A DNA stretch of 64,000 nt, taken from Lichina pygmaea (lineage: Eukaryota > Ascomycota > Lichinomycetes > Lichinales > Lichinaceae). Shown here in pieces: positions 54,218 to 64,000 of the stretch. The notes beneath the pieces were generated by a model, which searched no databases, was not told where the DNA came from, and saw nothing but the letters and a program-made list of their open reading frames with translations. Every line of letters starts with the position of its first letter. The stretch's first letter is position 1. The stretch lies in the NCBI GenBank assembly GCA_963422465.1, contig OY730175.1, forward strand, positions 1,798,001-1,862,000, in the 5' to 3' direction. The translations under genes and the position numbers were made by a program.

Positions 54218-54678
54218 TGTTAAAGGCCGGGCCGGGTTCACACAGAAACCGGTACAGTCTGTTGCTTTGTAGGGTGGATTCTAGACAGGGACTCGGTAGA
54301 GGAATAGACAGGTGGGGTAACTCTCCTGTGCTATTGTCTCAGTACGATGGATTCGTATTGTGTGTTCAGCCTGGAGAGCTAATCCCTCCGGACTCTTTGG
54401 GGGGTCTTTATACAGATGCCCCAAGGGGGGGGTCTCCTCGAGGGGTATCATCCTTTTGCGTGGACGAGCTCCTCACTTAGCTCCTGCTTGTCCACCGGAC
54501 AAGCTCCTCACTTAGCTCCTGCTTGTCCACCAGATGAGCTCCTCGCTTAGCTCTTGCTTGTCCACCGGACAAGCTCCTCGCTTAGCTCTTGCTCGTCCAC
54601 CAGATCAGTCGGATGTTGTTCTGTATGACTAACACTCCTCCCTCGCTTACCTGGGCTGTTCCGGCCTAGGCCTTAACA
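54218..54678 (-). repeat. 3' LTR of C2
   Basis: 461 bp, TGTTAAAGG to CTTAACA. Four 35-bp units at about 54460-54605 pair GGACAAGC with GCTTGTCC around GAGCTCCTCGCTTAGCTC. The polypurine tract complement CTATCCCCTCCCTCC follows at 54679. CTTTATAC near 54405 reads GTATAAAG in element sense and could be the promoter. Confidence 0.92.
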
Positions 54679-54763
54679 CTATCCCCTCCCTCCAAGAGTT
54701 CTGTCCCCAGATCCTTTTTGTTCCTGCTCCTCTTTTGTCATGAACCAAAGCCAGACAACTTGA

Positions 54764-55312
54764 ACTTGTCATCGTGGTTTTCTCTCTTGTCGTATTGGCA
54801 AAATAGGCAAGGAATCAAAAATCACATGCGGTGCTTGTCATCGTGACCACGCCAAGTGTGTCGTGAGCTCTGCATCACCTTTTTGTTGTCGGTGTGTTGA
54901 GAAGGGTTGTCACTGCAACCTTCATCTCTCAGAATCAGAATGGAAGAAGATGGAACTTGAGCGCAAGCAGCTCAAGGCTCAGCTGCGGAAGACTGATGAC
55001 CAATTGTCAAAGTTGCTTCCCCGGCAGATCCGCCTCCGCTGGCAGCTGGGTTGTCTCTCACAGAAGGAGGCTGATGCCATCTGTCGTGAGCTGTCAGCCA
55101 TCAAGGATCAAGAGTCCCTTGATGCTCAGGAACAAGAGGCCCTCCGTGTTATCTGCGAACAGGAGGCCTGTCAGGCTGCTGCTCCGCTGTCCTTTGAGGA
55201 TGTCTTCTCTTCGGAGGCTTTGGCTTCTCTTGAGCTGTTGTCTCCGTCAGACCTGGTCGCTGCAGGTTTGCTTGGTGGTAATCCACCAGCTTCTGGTTTG
55301 TCGCAGAGCTGA
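54764..55312 (+). CDS. Antisense Zn2Cys6-like and coiled-coil protein in C2 (open)
   Basis: An open frame of about 182 codons on the strand opposite gag-pol. Codons 54827-54916 give CX2CX6CX8CX2CX6C (CGACHRDHAKC then CCRCVEKGCHC), the fungal Zn2Cys6 binuclear-cluster layout. A charged heptad-like region follows (MELERKQLKAQLRKTDDQLS and LSQKEADAICRELSAIKDQE), as in the dimerisation helices of such factors, then an acidic/Leu/Ser tail (SFEDVFSSEALASLELLSPS). I see no ATG before the cluster in this stretch, so the start is unknown (a spliced leader or a non-AUG start are possible). Its end overlaps pol tail to tail (pol stop at 55149). Function inferred. Confidence 0.65.
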   Translation, partial: TCHRGFLSCRIGKIGKESKITCGACHRDHAKCVVSSASPFCCRCVEKGCHCNLHLSESEWKKMELERKQLKAQLRKTDDQLSKLLPRQIRLRWQLGCLSQKEADAICRELSAIKDQESLDAQEQEALRVICEQEACQAAAPLSFEDVFSSEALASLELLSPSDLVAAGLLGGNPPASGLSQS

Positions 55313-56528
55313 AGTTCTCAGTTGGTTCCCACAAATTCTCCTCTTCATCAAATCCTAACCACTTCACCAGGTACTTGGTTTTCCATCTGTTTCTTTGACT
55401 ATCCAGGATCCTTTCAACATTGTACTCTTCTTCATCATCCTCAAAGTTCCATTCTGTCTTGATCTCTGCGTCGCTGGGTGCTGGTTCAAGCAGTGAGACA
55501 TGGAATACTCAGTGTATCCTTGCTTTTCGTGGCAGTCTCAGTTGATAGTTGACCTTCGCAGTGTGCTTCTTGATTTCGAATAGTCTGATTCGTACGTGGT
55601 CCAGCTTTTTACTCAGTCGCTTTGAGCGCAGGTTTTTTGTTGATAGGTAGACCTTATCCCCCCTTTCCAGGGTTGGTCCCTTCAACTTTTTGTTGTGTAA
55701 TCAGCGGGCGGTAGTGTTCTGGGCACAGTTGATCGTTGTTTTCATCATCTTGTGCATAGCAGTGAGTTTGCTAACATCAACAACGTTGCCTCCTGCTGTT
55801 GCCTGCCATCAGGGGTTTCTTCCGTAGTTCGCAAAGAACAGTGTCATCCCTGTCACACTGTGTTGCTGGTTGTTGTACGCAAACTGGGCTATTGGTAGCA
55901 GTTCCACCCAGTTGTCCTGCTGGTGGTTGACGTAGTGTTGTAGATACTGCTCTATTGTCTGGTTTGTCCGCTCAGTTTGTCTGTCAGTTTGTGGGTGGTA
56001 GGCTGTTGACATCCTTGTATCAATGCCAAGTTGCCTTGTCCACGTGTTCCAGAATTTCGAGGTGAAGAGTTTGTCTTGATCTGAGATAATTGTTTTTGGT
56101 AGCCCTCGGTGGCTTACCAGCTCTCTGAGTAGGACACTCGCAAGTTTGTTCGCAGTTCCTGACTCTTTCCACAGGACCAGGTGGGCGTATTTGGTGAGCT
56201 TGTCAACAACTACCAAAATACTGTCATATACCACCTTTGTTGCTGGGTCTGTTGACTTTGGCAACTTGACCACAAAATCCATCATGATAGTTTCCCATGG
56301 TGCCTCGGGTAGGTCCATTTGCTGTGCCTGCCTGTAGGGCTTATGCCTTGATGGTTTGTTCTTCGCGCACTGTTCGCAGTTGCAGATGAACTCTGTCACC
56401 TTGCACTTTATTCTGTCGAAGTGGTAGTTCTTTTGGATTTTCTCCAAGGTTTTATCTTGCCCGGGGTGTCTGTGCAAAGGCCTGTCATGGTGCCTCCGGA
56501 TCACCTCCTCTTGTGCTCTTCCTGGCAC
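55149..56528 (-). pseudogene. Integrase and chromodomain region of C2 (fossil)
   Basis: Zinc domain RHHDRPLHRHPGQDKTLEKI and CEQCAKNK; core DFVVKLPKSTD, ISDQDKLFTSKFW and TAYHPQTDRQTERTNQTIEQ (55809-56528); then the GPY/F region and chromodomain WLGFDEEENLWEPTENF with a basic C-terminal tail ending at 55149. Broken in places. Confidence 0.88.
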
Positions 56529-56712
56529 AATTTCCTTTTTGTTTGCTATCTTGTGGCCAAGGGTAAGGAGTGGACTCTTTGTTTCTGTTGTTGCCAGTTG
56601 GGGTTGGGCATAGACCAGGGTTCATCCTTTTGTCGCTAGGATTGGGTGTTCCTCTGTTGTTTTCTTATCCATCAGGTCTGGTCACCTGCTGAGAGCGTCT
56701 GCTCAAGCATTT

Positions 56713-58385
56713 TCAGTGCCCTTCCGGTAGAGGATTTGGAAGTTGTATGATGCTAACAACTCTGCCCATCGAACTTGTTGTCAGTTTAGCTTCTTTGTCG
56801 TTGTGAAGTAAGCTAAGTTCTTGTGGTCTGAGTACATGTCTACCGTGTATTTTACCCCTTCCAAGTAAGGTCTCCATTCTTGGAATACGTTGATGATTGC
56901 TAGCAACTCTTTGTCGTGAACATTGTACCTCAGTTCTGGGCCAGAGAACTTTCTTGATCGATACGCAACAGGGTGTAAGCGGTTGTCGGCGTCTGGTTGA
57001 CACAAGCAGGATCCCAATGCTTGGTCCAAGGTATCAGTTTCCAGAATAATCCTCTTCTCGGGATCAAATGATGCCAAAATGGGTGCGGAGATGAATTTAT
57101 CCTTCAACTCCTGGAAGGCTGCTTGTTGGCTCTCCCCCCACCTGAAAGATTTGTTCTTTCTGGTTAACTCTGTCAAGGCTGCTGCTGTTCTTGAGTAGTC
57201 CTTGATGAATCATCAGTAGAAGTTTGCAAATCCTAGGAAGGATTGTACTTCTTTGAGGTTTTTGGGTGTTGGCCAGTCTTGTACTGCTGCTGTCTTTGTG
57301 TTGTCCATTCGGATTCCTTCTGTTGTCAGGATTGACCCCAAATATTCCACTTCTTTTGTGTGGAAAACACTTTTATCCAGGCGTAACCTTATTCCTGCTT
57401 TCTGGAGTGCATGTAGGATCTTCTTGACATGCTGTTTATACTCCTCCAAGGTTCCATTGGTGTATACCAAGACATTGTCAATATAAGCGGTGACAAATAT
57501 GTCCAGGTATTGTCAGAGGACAGCGTTAATAAGTGATTGGAATGTCGCCGGTGTATTCGTAAGGCTGAATGGCATCACAGTATACTTGTAGTGCCTGTAC
57601 CTTGTACGAAAGGCTGTCTTCCATTCTTCGCTGTCTTTCATTCTAACCAGGTTGAAAGCGCCTTGAATATTGAACTTGGTAAACTATTTGGCTCCTTGGA
57701 TCCAGTCTTGGATTTCTGATATCAATGGCAGTGGGTAGTGGTTTTTCACTGTAATCACATTTAGCCACCGATAATCAACACACAGTTGAAGTTTGCTATC
57801 TTTCTTTGGCATGAACAATATCGGGTATCCAGCCAGTGATGTTGAAGATCTTATGAACTCTTTCGCTAGGTTCTTGTCCAGGTAGTCTCTCAGGGCCTCA
57901 AGCTCTTTTGCTGACAGAGTGTAGATAGGGCTGTGTGTGGGTTTTTTTCTGTCTTCTAGCAGAATCTTGTGGTCCCACTCCTGATGTTCTGGTAGTGTCG
58001 TGATCACTGTTTCTTCGAATATCTCCTGGTATTCTTTATACTCACTTGGCAACTGCGGTGCCTGAGTCTTGCCCACAGTGTCTTGCGTAGTGTAAAGTTG
58101 GTGTGTTCGGGGTTTCATCCAGGCCACACAGGCCTGCCCGCACTGGTGGTATTTCTTCCACCATGTCAGTGAGATTTCTTTAATCATCACCCCTGGTTCT
58201 GACATGACCAGTGTTCTGTCCGGAAAGACTAGTTGCCTTCTTTTCCAGTCAATCCTTGGGTTTTGTTTTTCCAACCACAGAAGTCCCAATATAACTTTGT
58301 GTAGTATCCAGACCAAGTCGAATTCCTCTGTTCTGATTGTCATGCCATGGACACTCAGTCTCAGGCTCTTGGTCTCCTTCGTCAC
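56713..58385 (-). pseudogene. RT and RNase H region of C2 (fossil)
   Basis: RT blocks (YPILFMPKKDSKLQLCVDYR, then the palm near 57480, FLGFANFY) and RNase H ([43 protein letters not shown]). Parallel to C1. Broken in several places. Confidence 0.87.
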
Positions 58386-58760
58386 TCATCTCTTGTCTTT
58401 GGAGAGTGGTGTTCTGTCCACTACCGTCAACTGGTAGAGGTCTTTCTTGCCTTGGACTGGAACCTTGTTTCTTCTGGCAAAGCTTTCTGATATGAAGTTG
58501 CCAGTCGCACCAGAGTTGATCATGGCCTTAGCCAACCGCCCATTGACTCTGATCTTGATGCGAAAGTGCAGGCTGCAGGCTGTTGCGTCAAGGCTCAGCT
58601 TGACTCCTTCCTCCCGGGGTGTTGTCTTGCCTGCTCTTCCGACTCCAGTTTTGAAGAGCGCTGCTAGTTTTTTGAGCCGCCTAGGCCCTGGGCCTGACGC
58701 TCTACCACGTGTTGTTTGTATCGTGTGGTGGTGCATCATTCCCACAGGTCTTGGTTGCAA
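58386..58760 (-). pseudogene. Protease region of C2 (fossil)
   Basis: Recognised by AMINSGATGNFISESFA near 58500. A retroviral-type active site is usually DSGA/DTGA; family assignment comes from position and the following block. Open over this stretch. Confidence 0.8.
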
Positions 58761-58987
58761 TCATCAGCAATGTCTCTGACCTGTATGATGCTGAGGGTAT
58801 CATTGACCTATCATGACACTTGCGTCTCCCCTATTTCTGATAGGGTTGTGTCCTGTCATCGAAGGACAGGTTTGTTGGGGACTGGTGGTGGCTGGGCTTC
58901 CTTGTCATCAACCTGTTCCTCCATATAGCCGGTTGTGTCAAACTCGGAGATCAGGTCATCCTCCCAGTGGATTCCGTTGACCTTCCT

Positions 58988-60034
58988 TCAGACCTCGTCA
59001 AGGTGGTCCAAGGTTTCTTGGGGTATGTTCTCAAGTTTTTCAGCGTGTTGTCGGAGGTCGTCCTCCTCTCTGAGGAGTGCCACCTCAGGGTGATTGTGGG
59101 GCAGTGTGCCTTGGGGGGCCCTCTGGGGCTCCTCCGTCTCCCTGCCTTTCCAGGCGCTTGTGGTGTTCAACTGCTTCCCTTTGCCCTTCTTGTTCTTCTT
59201 CTTGCTCCTGCAGTTCACCGTGAGGTGGCCCACTTTCTGACAGTTGTAACACTTCTGTGTCTTCTTCTTTCGTGGTTCTGCCATGTTGATTTCCATGGGT
59301 ACCAAGCTGTAGTTATCTTTGGCAGGTGTTGGCTTTTTCTTCACCCATGGTTTTGTCTGCTTGCCTCGCCTCTCAAGCTCTCTCTTGAACTGTCGGTTGT
59401 CGATGCGAGCTGCAGTCTTGATCATTTCGTAGAGCTCGGTTGGTCAGTCTCCTCGCGCGATGTCATCCTTGACTTGTTCCTTGAGGCCTTGGTAGAATAG
59501 TGCTGTTAGTGCACTGTCCCCCCACTGGGTCCTCACTGCTAGTTGTTGGAACTTCGCCGTGAATTCCGATGCCGATCCAGTTTGCCGCAGTGCTTGGAGC
59601 TTTTGTTCCGCATCCCTTTCCTTGTCAAGGATCCCAAACATCTTTCTCATGGCTGTCTTAAAGGTTTTCAAGCTTCCCATGACCTGTCAGGTATTGTCTT
59701 CTTGCTTCTTGGGGTCTGCCTGATTGTCTAGGTAATCTCTTAAGTAGACGTTGAACCAAGCGAAGGCTGGTCCTTCCAGGTAGGAGGCTGCAAATAGCAC
59801 CTTCTCCTGGTCTGTCAGGAACTGGGCTGTGTTGAACCCATAGTAGAGCTCCAGTTGTGAGAAGAACAACTCCAGTCCTCCCCTGGATCCATCGTACCTC
59901 TTCAGGGCACCTACCTTCAAGGGCTTCGGGGGTAGGTTAACAATAGGTGCCACCTGGGCAGCCTGGGCCTGGGCCGCCTGAGCAGCCTGGGCTTGGGCCG
60001 CCTGAGAAGGGGTAGGGCTTCGTGGATCCACCAT
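58988..60034 (-). pseudogene. Gag region of C2 (fossil)
   Basis: The Met at 60034 is followed by an Ala/Gln repeat N-terminus, then a capsid-like block (YDGSRGGLELFFSQLELYYG, FAASYLEGPAFAWFNVYLRD), a segment at 59444-59680, and a C-terminal CCHC knuckle CYNCQKVGHLTVNC near 59240. Between 60034 and the LTR lie 38 bp that should hold the primer-binding site; I do not recognise a match to a tRNA 3' end. Broken in a few places. Confidence 0.87.
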
Positions 60035-60072
60035 CGTATCAAGTCAGTGTCCTGTATGTTAGAGGCTGAAAC

Positions 60073-60534
60073 TGTTAAAGGCCGGGCTGGGTTCACACAG
60101 AAACCAGTACGGTCTGTTGCTTCGTAGGGTGGATTCTAGACAGGGACTCGGTAGAGGAATAGACAGGTGGGGTAACTCTCCTGTGCTATTGTCTCAGTAC
60201 GATGGATTCGTATTGTGTGTTCAGCCTGGAGAGCTAATCCCTCCGAGCCCTTTGGGGGGTCTTTATACAGATGCCCCAAGGGGGGGGGTCTCCTCGAGGG
60301 GTATCATCCTTTTGCGTGGACAAGCTCCTCGCTTAGCTCCTGCTCGTCCACCGGACGAGCTCCTCGCTTAGCTCCTGCTCGTCCACCGGACAAGCTCCTC
60401 GCTTAGCTCTTGCTTGTCCACCGGACAAGCTCCTCGCTTAGCTCTTGCTCGTCCACCGGATCGGTCGGATGTTGTTCTGTATGACTAACACTCCTCCCTC
60501 GCTTACCTGGGCTGTTCCGGCCTAGGCCTTAACA
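60073..60534 (-). repeat. 5' LTR of C2
   Basis: 462 bp, the partner of 54218-54678, with the same four 35-bp units. It retains more CpG sites than the 3' LTR. Confidence 0.92.
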
Positions 60535-60539
60535 GTACT

Positions 60540-61110
60540 CTTCAGGGATCTCCAGAGGGTTAACAACTTCCTCTCTCTTCATCTCTGACTGTTTGGCTAC
60601 CTGGTTCTGGGGTGTGCCTGTCAAGGCAGACCTCTTCTCTTGAGAGTTGTCCTTTCTGTCAGTGAGGTTCCACTGAGGACTTCTTCCCTCATCTGTCCAC
60701 GCTTTCTGCAGCTGGTAACAGGTCTGAGCTGTGTTGTTAGTGCAGTTCCTAAATGTGAGTACTCCTGTCCTCCTGTTAACAACTGGGTTATGCTTCTTTA
60801 GCCAAGGCATCCCCAAATAGATATCCTGAGTGGCCAACTTGACAATATCAAGGTGGATCCTTTCAGCATAGTGTCCAGTAACTATTTCCATTGGCTGCGT
60901 CTCATGGCAGACTGGCTCTGTCTGTCTATTTGCCATCACAAGCTGGTAGGGCTGCTGCTTACATTTCTTTCCAGTGCCGAGGGTGTCGTGAAGTTGTCTT
61001 GAAATGTAGTTCCCGCTGGCTCCAGAATCAACAAGAGTGTATGTCTGTACTGGTGTGTTGGCGTGTAGTGACACAGACAATCGCAGGTGCTTTGCGTTGC
61101 TAGGGGTCAT
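60540..61110 (-). pseudogene. Protease region of A3 (fossil)
   Basis: TYTLVDSGASGNYIS near 61030, then LGMPWLKKHNPVVN. Parallel to A1 7868-8416. Largely open here. Confidence 0.87.
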
Positions 61111-61228
61111 GTGGTTGAGCTCCCGATGTCACCCCTTGACAAGGGAGTTCAGTCTTTTCCTGATTGAAGTGTTTTTCCACTGACTGGGCAATAGGTCCAG
61201 CCATTCCCATCAGTCCTGAGGAATCTGT

Positions 61229-61601
61229 TCATGAATTTGTCTTGCTGATGCTTGTCATATCTGGGCTTGAGGCAGTACTGCTAATTGTTGATATAGCAGT
61301 TGTTGTTGTTGCCTTACTGTAGGAACATGAGGTGTTTGTGCCAATTATGTGTGTGCCCAGGGAATGCAGTGTGTTTGTGTTTGTCCCAAAGGTAGATCTC
61401 ACACGTACCCTTCTCGCAATTGACCCAATGCTTGTGGCAGGTGGCGTGGTAGGGTGAATGTCCTCCATACCTTCGTAGTTGTTTGTGGTAAGTGTAGTAG
61501 TGTTTCGTGCAGAACCTCCACTGTAGTTCACTGTGCCGTAGGTTTTGTGGGTCCATGCTGTAAGTATAGCTTCCTTGTGGTATTTCTTCTTTGATAGACA
61601 T
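61229..61601 (-). pseudogene. Cys/His-rich region of A3 (fossil)
   Basis: Same arrangement as A1 8485-8957, with W-x2-C-x4-C-x2-H repeats and clustered histidines, somewhat decayed. Its retention in two copies supports a real domain. Confidence 0.6.
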
Positions 61602-61820
61602 GGGTTTGTCTCAGTCTCTATCAGAGGTGGTTAAGGACTCCTGTCCCTTGTCCTGACCTGTCTGTTCTGGTAGGTCCTTACCTCCTGATGTTGCCAGTTG
61701 GTAGACTACTTCAATTGTTTGATTGTAATTATCCCATTGTTCGAGGGATAGCTGGACCTCTCCTGGTGGGTCCTCTGGCTTGATGATGTTCCAGTCTCCG
61801 TCGAGCGTATTAAGTTACTG

Positions 61821-62648
61821 TCAGTACACCTTGTTCTTTGAACGATAGTCTTTCGCCATGTGGCCTAGCTTGCCACAGGCATAGCACTTCAGTGCTTTCC
61901 TCTTTTTGTTGTTCCTTCCCTTCGTGAACCTTCCCTTGTGGTGGACTGCATCCAGTTCCATGGGTGCATAGCCATATAGATCATGTGGTGGTGCCTTGTT
62001 AGGCAGCTTGTAGTGGTTGCTCACATGCCATGCGGAGCGGCTGTATCCTCCATCGTGGCGCTTCTCCATCGCTTGCTTGAATAACTTGTTGTCAATGTTG
62101 ATTGCTTGTGCGATGAGTTTGTCCAGTGTGTCGACCGCTCGTCCGTCGAAGGTGATCTTGTTCTTCATGTTTTCCTTGAGTCTACGTCAGTACATGACCA
62201 TTAGAGCATTGTCATCCCAGTCAGTCAGTACTGAGTATTGTTTGAACTGTGTGGTATACTCTGCGGCTGAGCGTTGTTGCTTGATGTGCTGGATCATTCG
62301 TATAGCCACTTTGTCTTTGTTAGATAGTCCAAGAATCCTTTTGATCTTGTCCTTGAATTATGTCCATTTCGTCATCCATTCCAATGTGCTGTCGTGGTCT
62401 CTGTTTCCTGAGAGGTGTTTGTTGACGTAAGGCTTAATCCATCAGTGGGCATTACCTCTCATGTAAGTGGTTGCAAAGAGTGGCCACTTTTCTTTAGGCA
62501 GCTTTGTTTCTGGTTGGAATTGGAAGTAGACTTGAAGTTGCATGAGCCAGTCGTCGACCTTGTTTCTTTCGCCGTAGAACAGGTCTGGCTTGGTGACGCT
62601 AATCTTTCCATCTGGGAAGTTGGGGTTGGTTACTCCTGAGGTACTCAT
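61821..62648 (-). pseudogene. Gag region of A3 (fossil)
   Basis: Begins MSTSGVTNPNFPDGKISVTK at 62648, 19 bp from the LTR edge, with a capsid-like region and a knuckle CYACGKLGHMAKDY near 61860. Broken in a few places. Confidence 0.87.
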
Positions 62649-62666
62649 CCTTGAGGGTCTTCAAAG

Positions 62667-63313
62667 TGTTGCGGTCTGTACCGTGCCGTCCTAACCAAGT
62701 ATAGGATTAAGGGCAAGATGCGGAAGGCGGGTTGGTTCTCGCAGGAGAGGAGTGTCAAGGAGCGCGAAGGGGTTTGGTGGAACGTGGTGGTGGTGACACC
62801 TGATCAATGGCTTCGTACAAAAGGATTGTATTGAAGTAGATCTAGTTGTCTGGATCACAACATGAGTTGAAGACGATTGTTCCATAAGGGAACTATCGCC
62901 GGAATATATAGTGCTGGCCTGTCGAGATGATCAAGATTGTCTCGACAGTCTCGATGTCGAGACGGGTGTGATTGTCTCGACACGTCATGCACTCTGTGTC
63001 GAGACAGGTGAGATTGTCTCGACGGTCCCACCATGTTATACACCCTGTGTCGAGACTGGTGAGATTGTCTCAACACGTCATGCATGCTGTGTCGAGACGG
63101 GTGAGATTGTCTCGATGCTTCCTGCACCCTGCATCGAGACTGGTGAGATTGTCTCGATGCTTCATGCATGCTGCGTCAAGCCACCCGTGTTTGTCTCGAC
63201 AGTCACGTGACCCTTTGTCGGTTTGGTCACTTGACTTTTCTATGGTGTCCTCTTGTCTGGCCCGTGGCCTGTCTGCTTATAAATGAGTGGCTCCCTTCCC
63301 AGGGATCGTAACA
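62667..63313 (-). repeat. 5' LTR of A3
   Basis: 647 bp, TGTTGCGGTC to GTAACA. An array at about 62956-63175 has units spaced 42-51 bp, pairing GTCTCGA with TCGAGAC. It contains GTCACGTGAC (63202-63211) and TTATAAATG near 63277. CpG-rich compared with the 3' LTR. The TCACT duplication follows. Confidence 0.92.
63202..63211. promoter_or_regulatory. Conserved palindrome GTCACGTGAC in A LTR
   Basis: The same 10-bp palindrome occurs in A5 (19983-19992). The A1, A2 and A4 LTRs have forms in which its central CG has changed (GTCACATGAC). The core CACGTG is the E-box bound by bHLH factors. The role is inference. Confidence 0.45.
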
Positions 63314-64000
63314 TCACTTTGCCATCAGCCCAGGACCAGCGAGGTTCTGCAATCTGCCAAGAAGCTGGCTGTCCACTTGAGGAGTGCTGTCGGTACGCAG
63401 TCTCACCGGAGGATATACAGTAGCTGTTGGTGTGATATGTTGGGGAAGGCTGCGGCCATGTTCAGGCTGAGCAGTGTGGCCACCTTGTCACAGCCTTGAC
63501 CCACACTGTGTGGATCTGTTCTGTCAGCAGCTCCAGGGCTGTGGTGGTGTTGTGTTGCCTGCGGCACCCATGTTGCGCCTGGGGGAGCAGGTTGTAGTGT
63601 TCGGCAATGTAGTGGATCCTCCAAGTGACGATGGCTTCCAGCACTTTCCTGAGGGTGTTGAGAAGGGTGATTAGGCACCAGGCCTTCAGCTCTTTGTAGT
63701 CTGGTTTGGCTGGCTTGCGTAGGGTGATCGTTGTTGCTACCCTGAAGCAGTGGGGGTGGTGGCCTTGCTGCAGGCATGTGTTGAACAAGTTGTGTAGGTA
63801 GCCTGCAGCATCTTTGTATAGGAGCTGGAGGATGTGGTGTGGGATGCTGTCGGGGCCTGGCACTTTGTCCGGTGCTGGGCCACAGTTGAGCTATGCCAAG
63901 GCATAGCGCAGAGTCGCCATCTCTTGCAGGGTCTCTGCCACACTTCCCCGCAGTCCTGAGGTTTTTTGCGCTCTGCTGTGTACACTCACCCCTAGGTCCT
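63314..64000 (-). mobile_element. Tad1-like LINE T3, RT 5' part (continues outside window)
   Basis: RT N-terminal blocks reading leftward: VPGPDSIPHHILQLLYKDAA, TLRKPAKPDYKELKAW, LITLLNTLRKVLEAIV, GCRRQHNTTTALELLTEQIH, and LNMAAAFPNISHQQLLYILR where the first catalytic Asp would be Asn. The sequence then continues, beyond A3, at 39319 with the GIPQKSP block. The key Asp appears lost and frame changes are present. The match to fungal Tad1 RT is clear. Confidence 0.87.

Larger units (their letters stand above)
54218..60534 (-). mobile_element. Ty3/Gypsy chromodomain element C2, complete in layout (fossil)
   Basis: 5' LTR 60073-60534, 3' LTR 54218-54678, flanked by GTACT (54213-54217 and 60535-60539). 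A1 shows the uninterrupted site at 7871-7875. Gag, protease, RT, RNase H, integrase and chromodomain are all present, plus an open antisense frame near the 3' LTR. The LTRs differ at roughly fifteen positions by eye, mostly at CpG sites. It is the least decayed LTR element here but still appears broken at several points. Confidence 0.94.
39320..63313 (-). mobile_element. Ty3/Gypsy element A3 with nested L2/B2 and C2 (fossil)
   Basis: 5' LTR 62667-63313, 3' LTR 39320-39924, flanked by TCACT on both sides (39315-39319 and 63314-63318). Outside both LTRs lies one T-LINE, whose RT reads through the join. Internal parts: gag 61821-62648, Cys/His region, protease, [C2 54218-60534], RT and RNase H, integrase N-part, [L2 41511-52579], integrase core and chromodomain, antisense frame. 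The family A sequence proper is about 6.6 kb. It looks complete in layout but broken at several points besides the two insertions. Confidence 0.93.

Noticed and set aside
58967-59500. Long hydrophobic open frame on the + strand
   Set aside because: It lies exactly opposite the C2 gag knuckle region and is explained as its complementary shadow. No motif of its own.

Overview
This 64 kb window looks like transposon-packed heterochromatin of a filamentous fungus, probably an ascomycete. I found no host protein-coding gene, rRNA or functional tRNA. The fungal assignment is inference. It rests on Tad1-like non-LTR elements, Ty3/Gypsy elements with a C-terminal chromodomain, a Zn2Cys6-type cysteine cluster (a fungal hallmark), and copy-to-copy differences dominated by CG to TG/CA transitions, the trace of cytosine methylation.

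Working names used here: A, B, C and D are four Ty3/Gypsy LTR families; L is an abundant LINE with EN and RT; T is a second, Tad1-like LINE; S is a tRNA-headed SINE. Layout: 1-4305 LINE L-a carrying an inverted L-b, inserted in the 3' LTR of Gypsy A1 (4306-10648), which sits in a T 5' end (10649-10947). Gypsy C1 (10988-15532, + strand) follows, then LINE L3 (15535-19871), an A-type LTR (19872-20086), a D gag remnant (20087-20977), SINE S1 (20978-22143) holding LINE L-c, which holds a solo B LTR, then the A2 remnant (22283-23257), B3 (+ strand, 23258-27848) holding LINE L-d, B1 (27849-33596) holding SINE S2, A4 (33597-37761) whose LTR holds a chimeric T/L LINE, and T3 (37762-39319). T3 is split by the 24 kb composite A3 (39320-63313) and resumes at 63314-64000. 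A3 contains a near full-length LINE L2 (41511-52579, itself split by the complete B2) and the complete C2 (54218-60534).

Most insertions are proven by target-site duplications (5 bp for LTR elements, 10-15 bp for LINE and SINE), and several by an uninterrupted paralogous site elsewhere in the window. The LTR elements are treated as fossils; most look broken at several to many points.

The most unusual signal is an antisense reading frame near the 3' end of the A and C Gypsy families. It lies between the chromodomain and the 3' LTR, on the strand opposite gag-pol, and encodes a Zn2Cys6-like binuclear cluster followed, in C, by a heptad-like helical region. It is open in C2, and the cysteine spacing is kept in C1, A1 and A3. 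Both families also carry tandem arrays of palindromic units in their LTRs; family B has neither the arrays nor the antisense frame. This suggests, as inference, a retrotransposon-encoded antisense DNA-binding regulator, comparable in layout to the antisense HBZ gene of HTLV-1.
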